From Winogradskya consettensis (GTDB lineage: Bacteria; Actinomycetota; Actinomycetes; Mycobacteriales; Micromonosporaceae): a DNA stretch of 64,000 nt. This document shows positions 1 to 9,001 of this stretch, one piece after another (position 1 is the first letter of the stretch; every line of letters starts with the position of its first letter). Location of the stretch: assembly GCF_018332715.1 (NCBI RefSeq), contig NZ_BOQP01000003.1:62001-126000 (forward strand), read 5' to 3'. The notes under the pieces were generated by a model. It made no database searches, was not told where the DNA came from, and worked only from the letters and a program-made list of their open reading frames with translations. Made by a program: the position numbers and the translations under genes.

Positions 1-304
1 CCGTGCGGGTGTGGCGGATGACGGTGAGCAGGCTGATGAGGCCGATGATCACGGGGAAGAAGCCGGCCCGCCAGGCGACGATCTCGCCGAGGTTGTCGCC
101 GCGCAGCGGGCCGTAGAGCGCGATGAAGCCGGGGCTGGACATGCTGACCCGGGCGTATTCGGCCAGGTCGGAGTCCGTGGGGAAGAGGCCTTTGAAGGAG
201 CTGACGTAGCCGGCCGGGATCAGGGCCACCAGGATCGCCCAGAGGGGCAGCAGGACGCGGTCGCGGCGCAGGATGAGCCGGATGAGGGTGCCGGTGCCGG
301 TCAT
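1..304 (-). CDS. ABC-2 type permease, N-terminal part (cut by window edge)
   Basis: Reading leftward from an ATG at 304, about 100 residues are visible before the window ends. The start is [16 protein letters not shown], followed by a hydrophobic segment ([17 protein letters not shown]) and a second one near residues 80-100. This is the N-terminal pattern of exporter permeases that pair with a separate ATPase. The ATG overlaps the TGA of the upstream ATPase gene (ATGA, 301-304), so the two are translationally coupled. It forms the third gene of a TetR-ATPase-permease operon and probably exports a drug-like or lipophilic compound. The substrate cannot be read from the sequence. Confidence 0.8.
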   Translation of the reverse strand, partial: MTGTGTLIRLILRRDRVLLPLWAILVALIPAGYVSSFKGLFPTDSDLAEYARVSMSSPGFIALYGPLRGDNLGEIVAWRAGFFPVIIGLISLLTVIRHTRT

Positions 305-1185
305 CGCGCGTACTGCCGGAGGAAGAGCTCTTCGAGTGTGGGTGGTTTGCTGGTCAGGCTGCGGACGCCGGCGTCGATGAGCTTGCGCAGGGCGGGTTCC
401 AGCGTTTCGGTGTCCACATCGAACGTCACGTGGTGGTCATCGACGCGCAGGTCGTGCACGCCGGGCAGGGTGCCGAGGCCGTTGACGGCGCCGACGAGTT
501 CGGCGTCGATGGTGGTCCGGGTGAGGTGGCGCAGCGAGGCGAGGGTGCCGGTCTCGACCGTGCGGCCCTCGCGGATGATCGTCAGCCGGTGGCAGAGCGC
601 CTCGACCTCGGTGAGGATGTGGCTGGAGAGCAGCACGGTCCGCCCGCCGCGCCGGTGCTCCTCGAGCACGACCTGGCGGAACACCTCCTCCATCAGCGGG
701 TCCAGACCGGAGGTGGGCTCGTCGAGGATCAGCAGCTCGGCGTCCGAGGCGAGCGCGGCGACCAGCGCGACCTTCTGCCGGTTGCCCTTGGAGTAGGTCC
801 TGGCCTTCTTGCGCGGGTCGAGGTCGAAGCGTTCGAGCAGCTCGTCGCGGCGTCTGCGGTTGAGGCCGCCACGCAGCCGGCCGAGCAGGTCGATCACTTC
901 ACCGCCGGTGAGTGTGGGCCAGAGCGTGACGTCGCCCGGAACGTACGCCAGCCGCCGGTGCAGCGCGGTCGCGTCCGACCAGGGGTCGCCGCCGAGCAAC
1001 CGCACGTCGCCGCCGCTGCTGCGCATCAGGCCGAGCAGAATCCGGATCGTGGTGGACTTCCCGGCGCCGTTGGGCCCCAGGAAGCCGTGCACCTCGCCGG
1101 CCTCGACGTGCAGATCAAGACCATTGAGCACCTGGGTACGCCCGAAGCTCTTCACGAGCCCCGTGACGCCGATCGCTTCCGTCAT
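301..1185 (-). CDS. ABC transporter ATP-binding protein
   Basis: A 294-residue single-domain ABC ATPase. Walker A is GPNGAGKST at residues 37-45. The signature region is the degenerate YSKGNRQK form common in drug-export ATPases, and Walker B is [12 protein letters not shown], followed by a switch histidine in LLSSHIL. The C-terminal ~80 residues end in [12 protein letters not shown], the tail typical of DrrA/CcmA-like exporters. It starts 5 bases after the TetR stop and overlaps the permease start by 4 bases, so regulator, ATPase and permease form one unit. Together they would drive ATP-dependent efflux across the cytoplasmic membrane. Substrate unknown. Confidence 0.93.
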   Translation of the reverse strand: MTEAIGVTGLVKSFGRTQVLNGLDLHVEAGEVHGFLGPNGAGKSTTIRILLGLMRSSGGDVRLLGGDPWSDATALHRRLAYVPGDVTLWPTLTGGEVIDLLGRLRGGLNRRRRDELLERFDLDPRKKARTYSKGNRQKVALVAALASDAELLILDEPTSGLDPLMEEVFRQVVLEEHRRGGRTVLLSSHILTEVEALCHRLTIIREGRTVETGTLASLRHLTRTTIDAELVGAVNGLGTLPGVHDLRVDDHHVTFDVDTETLEPALRKLIDAGVRSLTSKPPTLEELFLRQYAR

Positions 1186-1190
1186 AGCGG

Positions 1191-1817
1191 TTACTCCTGA
1201 GCGGTGATGAGCCGGTCGAGCGCCGCGCGGGCGTCGGCGGCCATGTCGGGGGGCAGCAGCGGCTGCGCGAAGATGTCGACGGCGGCCCTGAGCATCCGGG
1301 CCTGCCCGACCTGTTCGTGCGTGTCGGCGCCGATGGTGGCGGAGATGCGGTCCCGCATCAGGAACATGCCCATCTGCAGGGAGACGAGCACCGCGCAGTA
1401 GGCCCGCGGGTCGTCGGTCTCGATGTCGGATCGGGCCAGCCAGGTCTCGGCCTCGTCGACGTTGCGCTCGAACATCTGCGCTCCCGCCGGGGTGCCGTCC
1501 ATGGTCGAGCGGACCACGTAGTTCTGCAGCCGGAGCGGCACGCTGTTGAGCGCGTTGCTCATCGCTTGCGCCCCGAGCGTCTGGTTGCCGGCGAGGTAGG
1601 GGGCCCGGACCCGCGCGAGCTCGGCCATGACGTAGTCGTCGCAGGCGTCGCGCAGCCCCTCCTTGGAGCCGAAGTGGTGCCGGAGCAGCCCGGAGGAGAC
1701 CCCGGCTTCCTGGGCGATGTCGCGGATCGTCGCGCCGTCGATCCCCTTCGCGGCGAAGAGGGTCAGCGCCGCTTCCCGGATGCGGGCGCGGGCGGTCAGA
1801 TCCGTCGGGCTACTCAC
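1191..1817 (-). CDS. TetR family transcriptional regulator
   Basis: A 208-residue TetR-type repressor. The N-terminal HTH is clear: [19 protein letters not shown], then [17 protein letters not shown], at about residues 17-55. The ligand-binding domain follows and has no recognisable ligand signature. The GTG at 1817 fits the family start. No ribosome site is visible before it, so translation may be leaderless or weak. It is the first gene of the operon with the ABC ATPase and permease, so it most likely represses its own exporter until a substrate binds. A palindrome about a dozen bases upstream (1830-1845) is the probable operator. Confidence 0.92.
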   Translation of the reverse strand: MSSPTDLTARARIREAALTLFAAKGIDGATIRDIAQEAGVSSGLLRHHFGSKEGLRDACDDYVMAELARVRAPYLAGNQTLGAQAMSNALNSVPLRLQNYVVRSTMDGTPAGAQMFERNVDEAETWLARSDIETDDPRAYCAVLVSLQMGMFLMRDRISATIGADTHEQVGQARMLRAAVDIFAQPLLPPDMAADARAALDRLITAQE

Positions 1818-1829
1818 ATGTGCAATTTA

Positions 1830-1845
1830 CTACACAAGTGTGTAG
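1830..1845. promoter_or_regulatory. Probable TetR operator palindrome
   Basis: CTACACA-AG-TGTGTAG is a perfect inverted repeat with 7-base arms and a 2-base spacer. It lies just upstream of the TetR gene and overlaps the stop codon of the racemase-like gene. Position and symmetry fit autoregulation by the adjacent TetR protein; this is inferred. Confidence 0.6.
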
Positions 1846-2441
1846 CGGAGAAGGGCCTCCCGCACCGCTGCCCGGGGCGAGGTCAGGACGGGTTTTCCGA
1901 GATCCGCGAGCAGAGCCTCGGCGGGGGCCATGCTCGCCTGGGCCAGCACGATCACGTCCACGTCGAGGGCTCGGGCGCAGGCGGCGACGCTCCGGGCGTA
2001 CCCGTCGAGGTCGTCGGCTTGAAAGAGTGACCAGGCGGCCAGGCAGGGCGCTTCGACGATCTCGACGCCGGGACGGTCCAGCAGCTCGCGGGTCGGCGCC
2101 AGCGTCGACTCGACCGCGAAGACCACCCCGATCCTGGGTCCCGCAGCGACCGCCGCATCGGCCATAGGACGATCAACCCGCAACACGGGTACGCCCACAG
2201 CGTCCCCCAACTGCTCGGCGCGCCCGCTCAACGTCGAACACGTGCAGACGATCAGCTTCGCGCCCGCGTCGGCGACCTCATGTAGCCGCGCGAGCAGCCT
2301 GTCGTCGACCCCGGGCTGCCCTGAGTCGGCGAGCAACGACTCATCGACGACATGAACGCTCGCCACGCCCGGCCCCAGTTCGCCGAGCAGCCGTTCGAAC
2401 GTGTCGACATGGACAGGCGCGGTGTGCAGGAAACCGATCAT
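1830..2441 (-). CDS. Aspartate/glutamate/hydantoin racemase-family protein
   Basis: A 203-residue protein starting MIGFLHTAPVHVDTFERLL. It has the two-domain Asp/Glu racemase layout, with one clear catalytic-type cysteine region (VCTCSTLSG, residues about 68-77) and a second-half segment around VEAPCLAAW that supplies a second cysteine. Paired cysteines are the acid/base residues in this family, which includes racemases and maleate/arylmalonate decarboxylases. Specificity cannot be assigned. The gene overlaps the sensor-kinase gene by 4 bases (2438-2441), so the two are co-transcribed. Its stop codon lies inside the TetR operator. Confidence 0.75.
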   Translation of the reverse strand: MIGFLHTAPVHVDTFERLLGELGPGVASVHVVDESLLADSGQPGVDDRLLARLHEVADAGAKLIVCTCSTLSGRAEQLGDAVGVPVLRVDRPMADAAVAAGPRIGVVFAVESTLAPTRELLDRPGVEIVEAPCLAAWSLFQADDLDGYARSVAACARALDVDVIVLAQASMAPAEALLADLGKPVLTSPRAAVREALLRYTLV

Positions 2442-3850
2442 CCGTCCAGCGTGCCGGACGGCAGCGAGAGCACCATCGTCAGCCCGCCGCCGGGCGTCTC
2501 CTCCGGGAGCAGCGTCCCACCCATCGCCTCGGCCAGCCCCCGCGCCAGCGCGAGCCCCAGCCCGACCCCGGTGTGGTTGTCCCGGTCGCCGAGCCGCTGG
2601 AACGGCAGGAAGACCTCGTCCCAGCGGTCCGCGGGGATGCCCCGGCCGTGGTCGACGACGCGCAGCTCGATCGTGCTGCCCAGGGCGCTCGCGGTGATCA
2701 TCGGCGGGCGCCCGGCCGGGCTGTAGCGCAGGGCGTTGCCGATCAGGTTCACCAGGACGCGTTCGAGCAGGCCGGGGTCGGCGAGCAGGGTCGGCAGGTC
2801 GTCGGGGATGCGGATCCGCACCGTACGCCCGGCCGGGCCCAGCTCGTCCAGCGCGCGGGGCACGATCTCCTCGGCGCCGATCGCGAGCAGGGTCACGCCG
2901 AGCGCCCCCGCCTGCAGCCGGCTCATGTCGAGCAGGTTCGTGACGAGCCGGGTCAGCCGGTCGAGCGACTCGTCGGCGGTCAGCAGCAGTTCCGCGCGGT
3001 CGTCGGCGTCGAAGTGCACGTCGTTGCTGCGGAGGCTGGCGACTGCTGCTTTTGCGGACGCTAACGGCGTACGCAGATCATGGCTCACGGCAGCGAGCAA
3101 CGCCGTGCGCATCCGATCCGCCTCGGCCAGCGGTTTTGCTGTGGCGGCCTCGGCCGCGAGCCTTTCCTGACGCAGCGCGACCGCGGCCTGGGCGGCGAAC
3201 GCCTCCACGATGCGCCGGTCGGACGGCTTGACCGGATGCCCGCGCAGCAGCATGACCAGGCTGTCGTCCACCTTCACCACGTCGTCGGCGTGGCCCGGCC
3301 CGTCCTCGCCCACCTTGGCCACCTCGGTGCCGTTTTCGACCAGCGTCACCGAGTGCAGCGCGAACGTCTCGCGCAGCCGTTCCATGAGCGCGATCAGCGG
3401 CCGGGCACCACGCAGCACGCTGCCAGCGACGTCGGCAAGGATCCGCGCGTCGGCGCCGGCCTGGGCGGCCTGCCTGGTCCGCCGGGCGGCGGTGTCCACC
3501 ACCCAGCTCACCGCGAGCGCGACCAGCACGAAGATCGCCAGGGCGAGCAGGTTGCCGCTCTCGGCGATGGTGAACGTGTGGAACGGCGGGGTGAAGAACC
3601 AGTTCAGGACCAGCGACCCGGCTACCGCGGCGAGCAGCGCGGGCCACAGGCCGCCGATCAGGGCGACGCCGACCACGGCGGCCAGGAAGACCAGGATGTC
3701 GTTGGTCAGCGTCAGCCCGGTGCCGATCTTGACCAGCAGGGTCAGCGCGGGCAGCCCCGCACCGACGGCGATGAAACCGGCGATGCGGCGCCCGCGGGAG
3801 AGCGACGCCGGCTCGGGCATGGCCAGCCCCTTGATCTCCTGGCGTGCCAT
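2438..3850 (-). CDS. KdpD-like sensor histidine kinase lacking the KdpD N-terminal domains
   Basis: A 470-residue membrane histidine kinase. Residues about 24-120 hold four membrane segments with the KdpD/DUF4118 hallmark LNWFFTPPFHTFTI. A GAF-like region follows (about 130-230), then HisKA with the phospho-acceptor H257 (AVSHDLRTPLA), and a C-terminal ATPase domain with an N box (NLIGNALRYSP) and G boxes (GRGIP, GVGLGLALARG). The N-terminal KdpD and universal-stress domains of true KdpD are absent. No response regulator gene or kdp ATPase gene lies in the window, so this is an orphan kinase. A start at 3820 (MPEPASL) has a better ribosome site (AAGGGG) and is a fair alternative. Confidence 0.9.
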   Translation of the reverse strand: MARQEIKGLAMPEPASLSRGRRIAGFIAVGAGLPALTLLVKIGTGLTLTNDILVFLAAVVGVALIGGLWPALLAAVAGSLVLNWFFTPPFHTFTIAESGNLLALAIFVLVALAVSWVVDTAARRTRQAAQAGADARILADVAGSVLRGARPLIALMERLRETFALHSVTLVENGTEVAKVGEDGPGHADDVVKVDDSLVMLLRGHPVKPSDRRIVEAFAAQAAVALRQERLAAEAATAKPLAEADRMRTALLAAVSHDLRTPLASAKAAVASLRSNDVHFDADDRAELLLTADESLDRLTRLVTNLLDMSRLQAGALGVTLLAIGAEEIVPRALDELGPAGRTVRIRIPDDLPTLLADPGLLERVLVNLIGNALRYSPAGRPPMITASALGSTIELRVVDHGRGIPADRWDEVFLPFQRLGDRDNHTGVGLGLALARGLAEAMGGTLLPEETPGGGLTMVLSLPSGTLDG

Positions 3851-3861
3851 GCCCGGGGCCC

Positions 3862-5508
3862 CTACGCTCGCGGTCGGTCGGGGAGGAGCCGTTCCTCGTG
3901 GTCCAGCTCGCGTTCGAGGACCCGCAGACCCTCGTCGTCGAGCATGGCCGTGTCGCGCCAGCGGATGAGCTCCTCGCGCTGGGCGTCGATCACGGCCCGG
4001 CGTACCCGTAGCGCCGCTTCGTACTGCGGCGACACCGGCACCTCGTCGGAATCCGACTGGTCGAGCAGGTCGATGCGGCGCAGATAGCGCTCCAGCCGGT
4101 GGTTCAGCTGCTTGCGCATCGTCTCGATGGCCTGGTCGTCGGCGTCGTCGTGCTCGTCCTGCTGGATCTCCTCGAGCCGGTCCATCGCCGCCCGCACCGA
4201 GGCCGAGCGGGCCTCGTTGCGCTGCCGCGCCTTGTCCGACTTGTTGGCGCGCAGGCCCAGCATCCGCACCAGGGGGGCGAACGTCAGGCCCTGACCGACC
4301 AGGGTCACCAGCACCACGACGAACGCGCAGAACAGCAGCAGGTCCAGGTCGGGGAAGGGCGCCCCGTCGTCGGTCTTCGCCGGGATGATGAACGCCGCGG
4401 CCAGCGTGATGACGCCCCGGGTCCCGGCCCAGCTCAGGGCGGTGATCTCGCGCCCGTTCAGCGCCCGGTCGCGTTTCGCTGCGTTCTCCTCGGGGTCACC
4501 ACCCAGCCGGGCGTGCATCGAGGTCGGCAGCTTCTGCGTCACGAGCAGGAACAGCGGCCGCAGCAGCAGCACCACACCGACCGTGATCGACACGGCGATC
4601 ACGACGGTCGAGGTCTTGTACTCCGAGAGCCCGTCGATGACCCGCGGCAACTGCTGCCCGATGAGCAGGAAGACCAGGCCCTCCAGCAGGAAGTCGACCA
4701 GCCGCCAGACCGCGGCCACCTGCAGCCGGCTCGCGCCGGAGCTCAGCCGCGGGGTGTCGTGCCCGACGATCAGACCCGCCACGACCACCGCCAGCACACC
4801 GGAGACGTGCACCTCCTCGGCGATGACGTACGCGAGGAACGGCGTCGACAGCGAGATGGCGTTCGCGATCAGGGGGTCACGCTGGATGGGCCGGGAGGCA
4901 CGGTTCGCGTACGCCACCACGACACCCGCGATGACACCGCCGCCCGCGGAGACGATGAACTCGAGCACCGTGTGGCCGAACGAGAAGTGCCCACTCGATG
5001 CGGCACTCACAGCGACGGTCAGCAGGGTCAGGGCGGTGGCGTCGTTGAGCAGCCCCTCGCCCTGGATCAGGGTCACGATGTTGTGCGGCAACCCCACCTT
5101 CTTGCCCACGGCGAGCGCGGCGACCGGGTCGGGCGGGGCGACCGCGGCACCCAGGGCCACCCCGGCGGCCATCGTGGCACCGGCGACCCAGAGCGAGAAG
5201 CCCAGGCCGATCAGCAGGGCCGTGACCAGGACGAGGACCACCGAAAGGCTGATGACGGTACGCAGGTTGCGCCGGATGTCCAGCAGCGAGGAGTCCAGGG
5301 CCGCGTTGTAGAGCAGCGGCGGGAGGATGAGGGTCAGCACCACCTCTGGTTCCAGTTCGATGTTCGGCCCCGGTAGCACCGCGTACAGGATGCCGATGAG
5401 GGTCAGAAGGGCGGCGGCAGGCAACCCGGTGCGGTCGGCGATCCACCGGATCGCCACCACCACCGCCACGCCTGCGAGGATGAACAGCAACGTCGTCTCG
5501 ACACTCAC
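3862..5508 (-). CDS. Na+/H+ antiporter, CPA1 family
   Basis: About 548 residues with roughly 12 membrane segments from VSVETTLLFILAGVAVVVAI onward, and a charged ~150-residue cytoplasmic tail from ALGLRANKSDK. CPA1 features include the region VAPPDPVAALAVGKK with the ion-binding Asp and the EGLLNDATALTLL segment. It exchanges sodium (or potassium) for protons at the cytoplasmic membrane. The reading frame stays open to 5790, but codons upstream of 5508 are hydrophilic, unlike the family, and overlap the divergent GH3 gene. GTG at 5508 lies 8 bases after GGGAGA (another GTG precedes it at 5511). It is followed closely by the sensor-kinase gene. Confidence 0.92.
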   Translation of the reverse strand: MSVETTLLFILAGVAVVVAIRWIADRTGLPAAALLTLIGILYAVLPGPNIELEPEVVLTLILPPLLYNAALDSSLLDIRRNLRTVISLSVVLVLVTALLIGLGFSLWVAGATMAAGVALGAAVAPPDPVAALAVGKKVGLPHNIVTLIQGEGLLNDATALTLLTVAVSAASSGHFSFGHTVLEFIVSAGGGVIAGVVVAYANRASRPIQRDPLIANAISLSTPFLAYVIAEEVHVSGVLAVVVAGLIVGHDTPRLSSGASRLQVAAVWRLVDFLLEGLVFLLIGQQLPRVIDGLSEYKTSTVVIAVSITVGVVLLLRPLFLLVTQKLPTSMHARLGGDPEENAAKRDRALNGREITALSWAGTRGVITLAAAFIIPAKTDDGAPFPDLDLLLFCAFVVVLVTLVGQGLTFAPLVRMLGLRANKSDKARQRNEARSASVRAAMDRLEEIQQDEHDDADDQAIETMRKQLNHRLERYLRRIDLLDQSDSDEVPVSPQYEAALRVRRAVIDAQREELIRWRDTAMLDDEGLRVLERELDHEERLLPDRPRA

Positions 5509-5571
5509 CACGTCATTCTCCCGGACGGAGATACTCTGTCCCGCTGTTGCCCGGCAGAACAGGGAGTTTCG

Positions 5572-7989
5572 ATGCGATTGGTACGGATGGCGCTCGCGGG
5601 CGTGCTCGTCTGCGGGGCGCTCGTCGGCCTGGGCGGCAGCTCCTCGTCGCCGTCCATGGATCAACGCGTGGAAGCCCTGCTCGCGACGATGACCCGCGCC
5701 GAGAAGCTGACCCTCATGCACGGCGGCAAAGCCTGTGGGTACGTCGGCTGCGTCGACGGTATCCCCCGGCTCGGCATCCCCCCGCTGCACCTGCAGGACG
5801 GCCCGGCCGGCGTCGGTGGGAGCCTGACCGGTGTCACCCAGCTCCCCGCACCCGTCGCGGCGGCCGCTTCCTGGGATCCGGCGCTGATGACGGCGTACGG
5901 CAAGGTCCTCGGCGCCGAGGAATGGGCCAAGGGTGCCAACGTGGTCCTGGCCCCCACGATCAACATCGTCCGTGACCCCCGCTGGGGCCGCGCCTTCGAG
6001 TCGCTGGGCGAGGACCCCTACCTGGCGGGCCGGTCAGCCGCCGCGGAGATCGCCGGAATCCAATCGCAGGGCCCGATCGCGCAGGTCAAGCACTATGCGG
6101 TCTACAACCAGGAGACGAGGCGCAACACTCCCGGCAGTGACGCGCGGATCGACGAGCGCACGATGCGCGAGATCTACCTCCCCGCGTTCGAGGACACGAT
6201 CAACGCCGGCGTCGGCTCGGTCATGTGCGGCTACAACCCGGTCAACGGCACCTTCCCCTGCGAGAACAGCGAGCTCCAGGAGAAGATCCTGCACGACGAG
6301 TTCGGCTTCGACGGCTTCATCACCTCGGACTGGGACGCCACCCACTCGACGGAGGCCTCGGCTCTGGGCGGCCTCGACATGGAGATGCCGGGCGCCAAGT
6401 ACTTCGGCAAGCCCCTGACCGAATCCACGATCAACGTCGACGAGTCCGCCCGCCGCATCCTGACCTCGATGTTCCGCCAGGGCCTGTTCGACAACCCCCC
6501 GACCGGCACCCTCGACACCCGCGTGACCAGCACCGCCAACGCGGCGATTGCCCGGCAGATCGCCGAACAGGGCAGCGTCCTGCTCAAGAACACCGGGAAC
6601 CTGCTGCCCCTTGACGCCGCCCGGGCCGGCTCGATCGCGGTGATCGGCAACGGTGGTGAGACCAGCGTGCTCAGCCAGGGGGGTGGGAGCGCTCGGGTCG
6701 ATCCGGAGTACGTTGTCTCGCCGTACCAGGGCATCAAGGAGCGCGCCCCCTCGACGACCTACCAGCCGGGCACGGTGCGTGCGGATGGTGCCTTCCCGCC
6801 GGTCTTTTCAACATTCCGGACAAACTTCTTTTCGGGTACGAATCTCTCTGTCGCATCCGGCTCCCGTTCCGACGAGGTGCTCGATGGGAGCTGGCGTGGC
6901 GGTGACCCCGGCACCGGCCGGAAGTCGCAGTGGTCGGCCCGCTCCACCACCACGATCACGCCTGCGACGACCGGCACCTACCGCTTCTCGCTGAGCAACA
7001 CCGACGGCGCCCGGCTGCTCGTGGGCGACAAAACGGTCATCGACACCGGCTGGGCCGAACACAAGGCCCGCACCACAACGGGCTCGATCACGTTGACCGC
7101 CGGCAAACCGGTCCCTGTCACCGTCGAATACGCCCAGTTCACCGGCAACGCGGTGCTCACCCTCGGCTGGCTCCAGCCGGGCCAGGACCTCCACAACGAC
7201 GCCGTCCGAGCCGCCGCCGCCGCAGACCTCGCCGTGGTCGTCGTCGGCCGCTTCGGCACCGAGGGCGCCGACCTCCCCGACATCAACCTCCCCGAAGCCC
7301 AGAACCGCCTGGTCCACGACGTCGCCGCCGCCAACCCCAACACGGTCGTCGTGGTCAACAGCGGCTCCGCGGTCACCATGCCCTGGGCCGGCTCCGTCCG
7401 AGCCATCATCGAAAGCTGGTTCCCCGGCCAGGAATACGGCCACGCCCTGGCCAACCTCCTCTACGGCAACGTCAACTTCTCCGCCAAACTCCCGGTGACG
7501 TTCCCCGCCTCCCTCGCCGACGCCCCGGCTGCCGACCCCGCCCGCTTCCCGGGTGGCAACTACTCCGAAGGCCTGTCAGTCGGCTACCGCTGGTACGACA
7601 CCCAGGCGATCCAGCCCCTCTTCGAATTCGGCTTCGGCCTCTCCTACACCACCTTCACCTACACAGCCCTGGCCGTTTCCCCGCCCAGCCCGGACGGCAG
7701 CGTGCAGATCAACTACACAATCACCAACACCGGCACCCGACCCGGCGCCGAGATCTCCCAGGTCTACGTCCAGCAGCCCCCCGCCGCCGGCGAACCGATC
7801 CGCAACCTCCGAGGCTTCACCAAGGTCCAGCTATCCCCAGGCCAATCCCAACGGGTCACCACAACCCTCGCCGCCCGAAGCTTCCAACACTGGCAAAACG
7901 GCACCTGGGCCCGCACTCCCGGCGCCTACACCATCTCCGTCGGCGCTTCCTCCCGAGACCTCCGCCTGATGGGTCAGGTCATCGCGTAG
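5572..7989 (+). CDS. Secreted beta-glucosidase, GH3 with PA14 insert
   Basis: 805 residues. Residues 1-20 form a signal-type hydrophobic stretch (MALAGVLVCGALVGL), then GGSSSS; no cysteine follows it, so it is probably secreted rather than a lipoprotein. The GH3 N-terminal barrel carries KHYAVYNQE and the nucleophile region ITSDWDATH with D253. The C-terminal alpha/beta sandwich resumes at SVLLKNTGNLLPLD. Between them sits a PA14 carbohydrate-binding insert (about residues 405-530, with YRFSLSNTDGARLLVGD), and the protein ends in a fibronectin-III-like domain (SYTTFTYT). It would release glucose from beta-glucans or cellobiose outside the cell. It is divergent from the antiporter gene across a 63-base gap. 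Confidence 0.93.
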   Translation: MRLVRMALAGVLVCGALVGLGGSSSSPSMDQRVEALLATMTRAEKLTLMHGGKACGYVGCVDGIPRLGIPPLHLQDGPAGVGGSLTGVTQLPAPVAAAASWDPALMTAYGKVLGAEEWAKGANVVLAPTINIVRDPRWGRAFESLGEDPYLAGRSAAAEIAGIQSQGPIAQVKHYAVYNQETRRNTPGSDARIDERTMREIYLPAFEDTINAGVGSVMCGYNPVNGTFPCENSELQEKILHDEFGFDGFITSDWDATHSTEASALGGLDMEMPGAKYFGKPLTESTINVDESARRILTSMFRQGLFDNPPTGTLDTRVTSTANAAIARQIAEQGSVLLKNTGNLLPLDAARAGSIAVIGNGGETSVLSQGGGSARVDPEYVVSPYQGIKERAPSTTYQPGTVRADGAFPPVFSTFRTNFFSGTNLSVASGSRSDEVLDGSWRGGDPGTGRKSQWSARSTTTITPATTGTYRFSLSNTDGARLLVGDKTVIDTGWAEHKARTTTGSITLTAGKPVPVTVEYAQFTGNAVLTLGWLQPGQDLHNDAVRAAAAADLAVVVVGRFGTEGADLPDINLPEAQNRLVHDVAAANPNTVVVVNSGSAVTMPWAGSVRAIIESWFPGQEYGHALANLLYGNVNFSAKLPVTFPASLADAPAADPARFPGGNYSEGLSVGYRWYDTQAIQPLFEFGFGLSYTTFTYTALAVSPPSPDGSVQINYTITNTGTRPGAEISQVYVQQPPAAGEPIRNLRGFTKVQLSPGQSQRVTTTLAARSFQHWQNGTWARTPGAYTISVGASSRDLRLMGQVIA

Positions 7990-8076
7990 CGATTGCTTTT
8001 GGGTCGATCAGGAGGCTTGCGTCCTTAGCTTTGACCACGGCAACGTTCGAAGACTTACTGATCAGGAGTGCATCCT

Positions 8077-8289
8077 ATGAGTGACTTCGTCCCGACCGAT
8101 CTTCGGTGGCGCAAGAGTGCAAGGTCAGCTGTCAGTGGCAACTGCGTCGAAGTCGCAGGCGGGGACAATGGGTTCGTGTATGTCAGGGATTCAAAGAACC
8201 CGCGTGCCGGTGTATTGGTATTCGATGCCGCCGATTTCGCAACATTCATCGCGGCCATCAAAGTCGGTGAGTTGATCGCCCTCCGCTAG
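8077..8289 (+). CDS. DUF397 domain protein
   Basis: A 70-residue protein of the DUF397 family: DLRWRKSARSAVSGNCVEVA near the N-terminus and VRDSKNPRAGVLVFDAADF in the middle are the family signature. ATG at 8077 follows AGGAG by 8 bases; an in-frame GTG at 8068 overlaps that site and is rejected. DUF397 proteins usually sit beside an XRE-family regulator and act with it in development or antibiotic control; here no such neighbour is present, so this is an orphan copy. Its last 32 bases overlap the converging downstream gene. Confidence 0.9.
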   Translation: MSDFVPTDLRWRKSARSAVSGNCVEVAGGDNGFVYVRDSKNPRAGVLVFDAADFATFIAAIKVGELIALR

Positions 8290-9001
8290 CCCGCCGGCGA
8301 TAGACGTGAGCTGCGGCAACGGCCCCGAGTAGGGCGAGCGACAAGACCGCCCCGCGGCGCTTCCTGCCCCGCTGCTGCCGCCGGGCGGTACCGCATGGTA
8401 GATCTGGCCGCGGCGCCGGCCTTGGCGGGGCGGTTGAGTTCGCTTTATTCCACTCCTCGTTGACCACGGACATGAAGCGGCGCCGCCGACGCGTTCGGAC
8501 TGTGATCCACGTTTCCCGTTGCTGCTGCCACCAGGACCGAGCAATCTCGCCACTGAACATGGAGGCAGTCAAATTTCGGAGCGTGGCCTCGTTCATTTCG
8601 TCCAACTCCCATATTGCCAGCCAGTAATTCATCGTCAGATTGGCGTATACCTTCTGGCGGTCCTGTGGTTTGGTCACCTGACCCACTTCGTAGACCTCAA
8701 AGAATTCCGGGTTGTCCAGGGCCAGTTTGATGAGATCGAAATGCCTCTGTCTGTCGAAGCCGGTTAGCTCCTGGCGTATCTGCTTCGACTGCATGATCAG
8801 CGACAGTCCGATGCCGCAGAGTGCGGCTGCCGAGAGCAGGGCGGAGGGGCCTCCATACGCTTGGCCAGCGTCCGCGAGGTCGTGCCATGGCATGGCGGGG
8901 CCGAGGACGCGGTACATGATCAATGGTGACCAGAGCACCACTGCGATGCCGCCGGTGATGCCGACGGCGACGAGGGTGAGGCGGAGGTTACGCCACCTCA
9001 A
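8258..9001 (-). CDS. Membrane protein, DUF6082-like
   Basis: 247 residues. Two N-terminal membrane segments are visible (LTLVAVGITGGIAVVLW and LLSAAALCGIGLSLIM), followed by a soluble helical part containing FDLIKLALDNPEFFEVY, YANLTMNYWLAIWE and ARSWWQQQRETWI. This pattern matches actinobacterial DUF6082 proteins, whose function is unknown. The C-terminal end is Arg-rich and overlaps the end of the DUF397 gene on the other strand by 32 bases. The true stop is therefore constrained by both genes. Confidence 0.65.
   Translation of the reverse strand: MRWRNLRLTLVAVGITGGIAVVLWSPLIMYRVLGPAMPWHDLADAGQAYGGPSALLSAAALCGIGLSLIMQSKQIRQELTGFDRQRHFDLIKLALDNPEFFEVYEVGQVTKPQDRQKVYANLTMNYWLAIWELDEMNEATLRNLTASMFSGEIARSWWQQQRETWITVRTRRRRRFMSVVNEEWNKANSTAPPRPAPRPDLPCGTARRQQRGRKRRGAVLSLALLGAVAAAHVYRRRASGGRSTHRL

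Noticed and set aside
5509..5790. N-terminal extension of the Na+/H+ antiporter frame
   Set aside because: The added residues are hydrophilic and Arg/Gly-rich, overlap the divergent GH3 gene and its signal peptide, and a ribosome site supports the later GTG at 5508.
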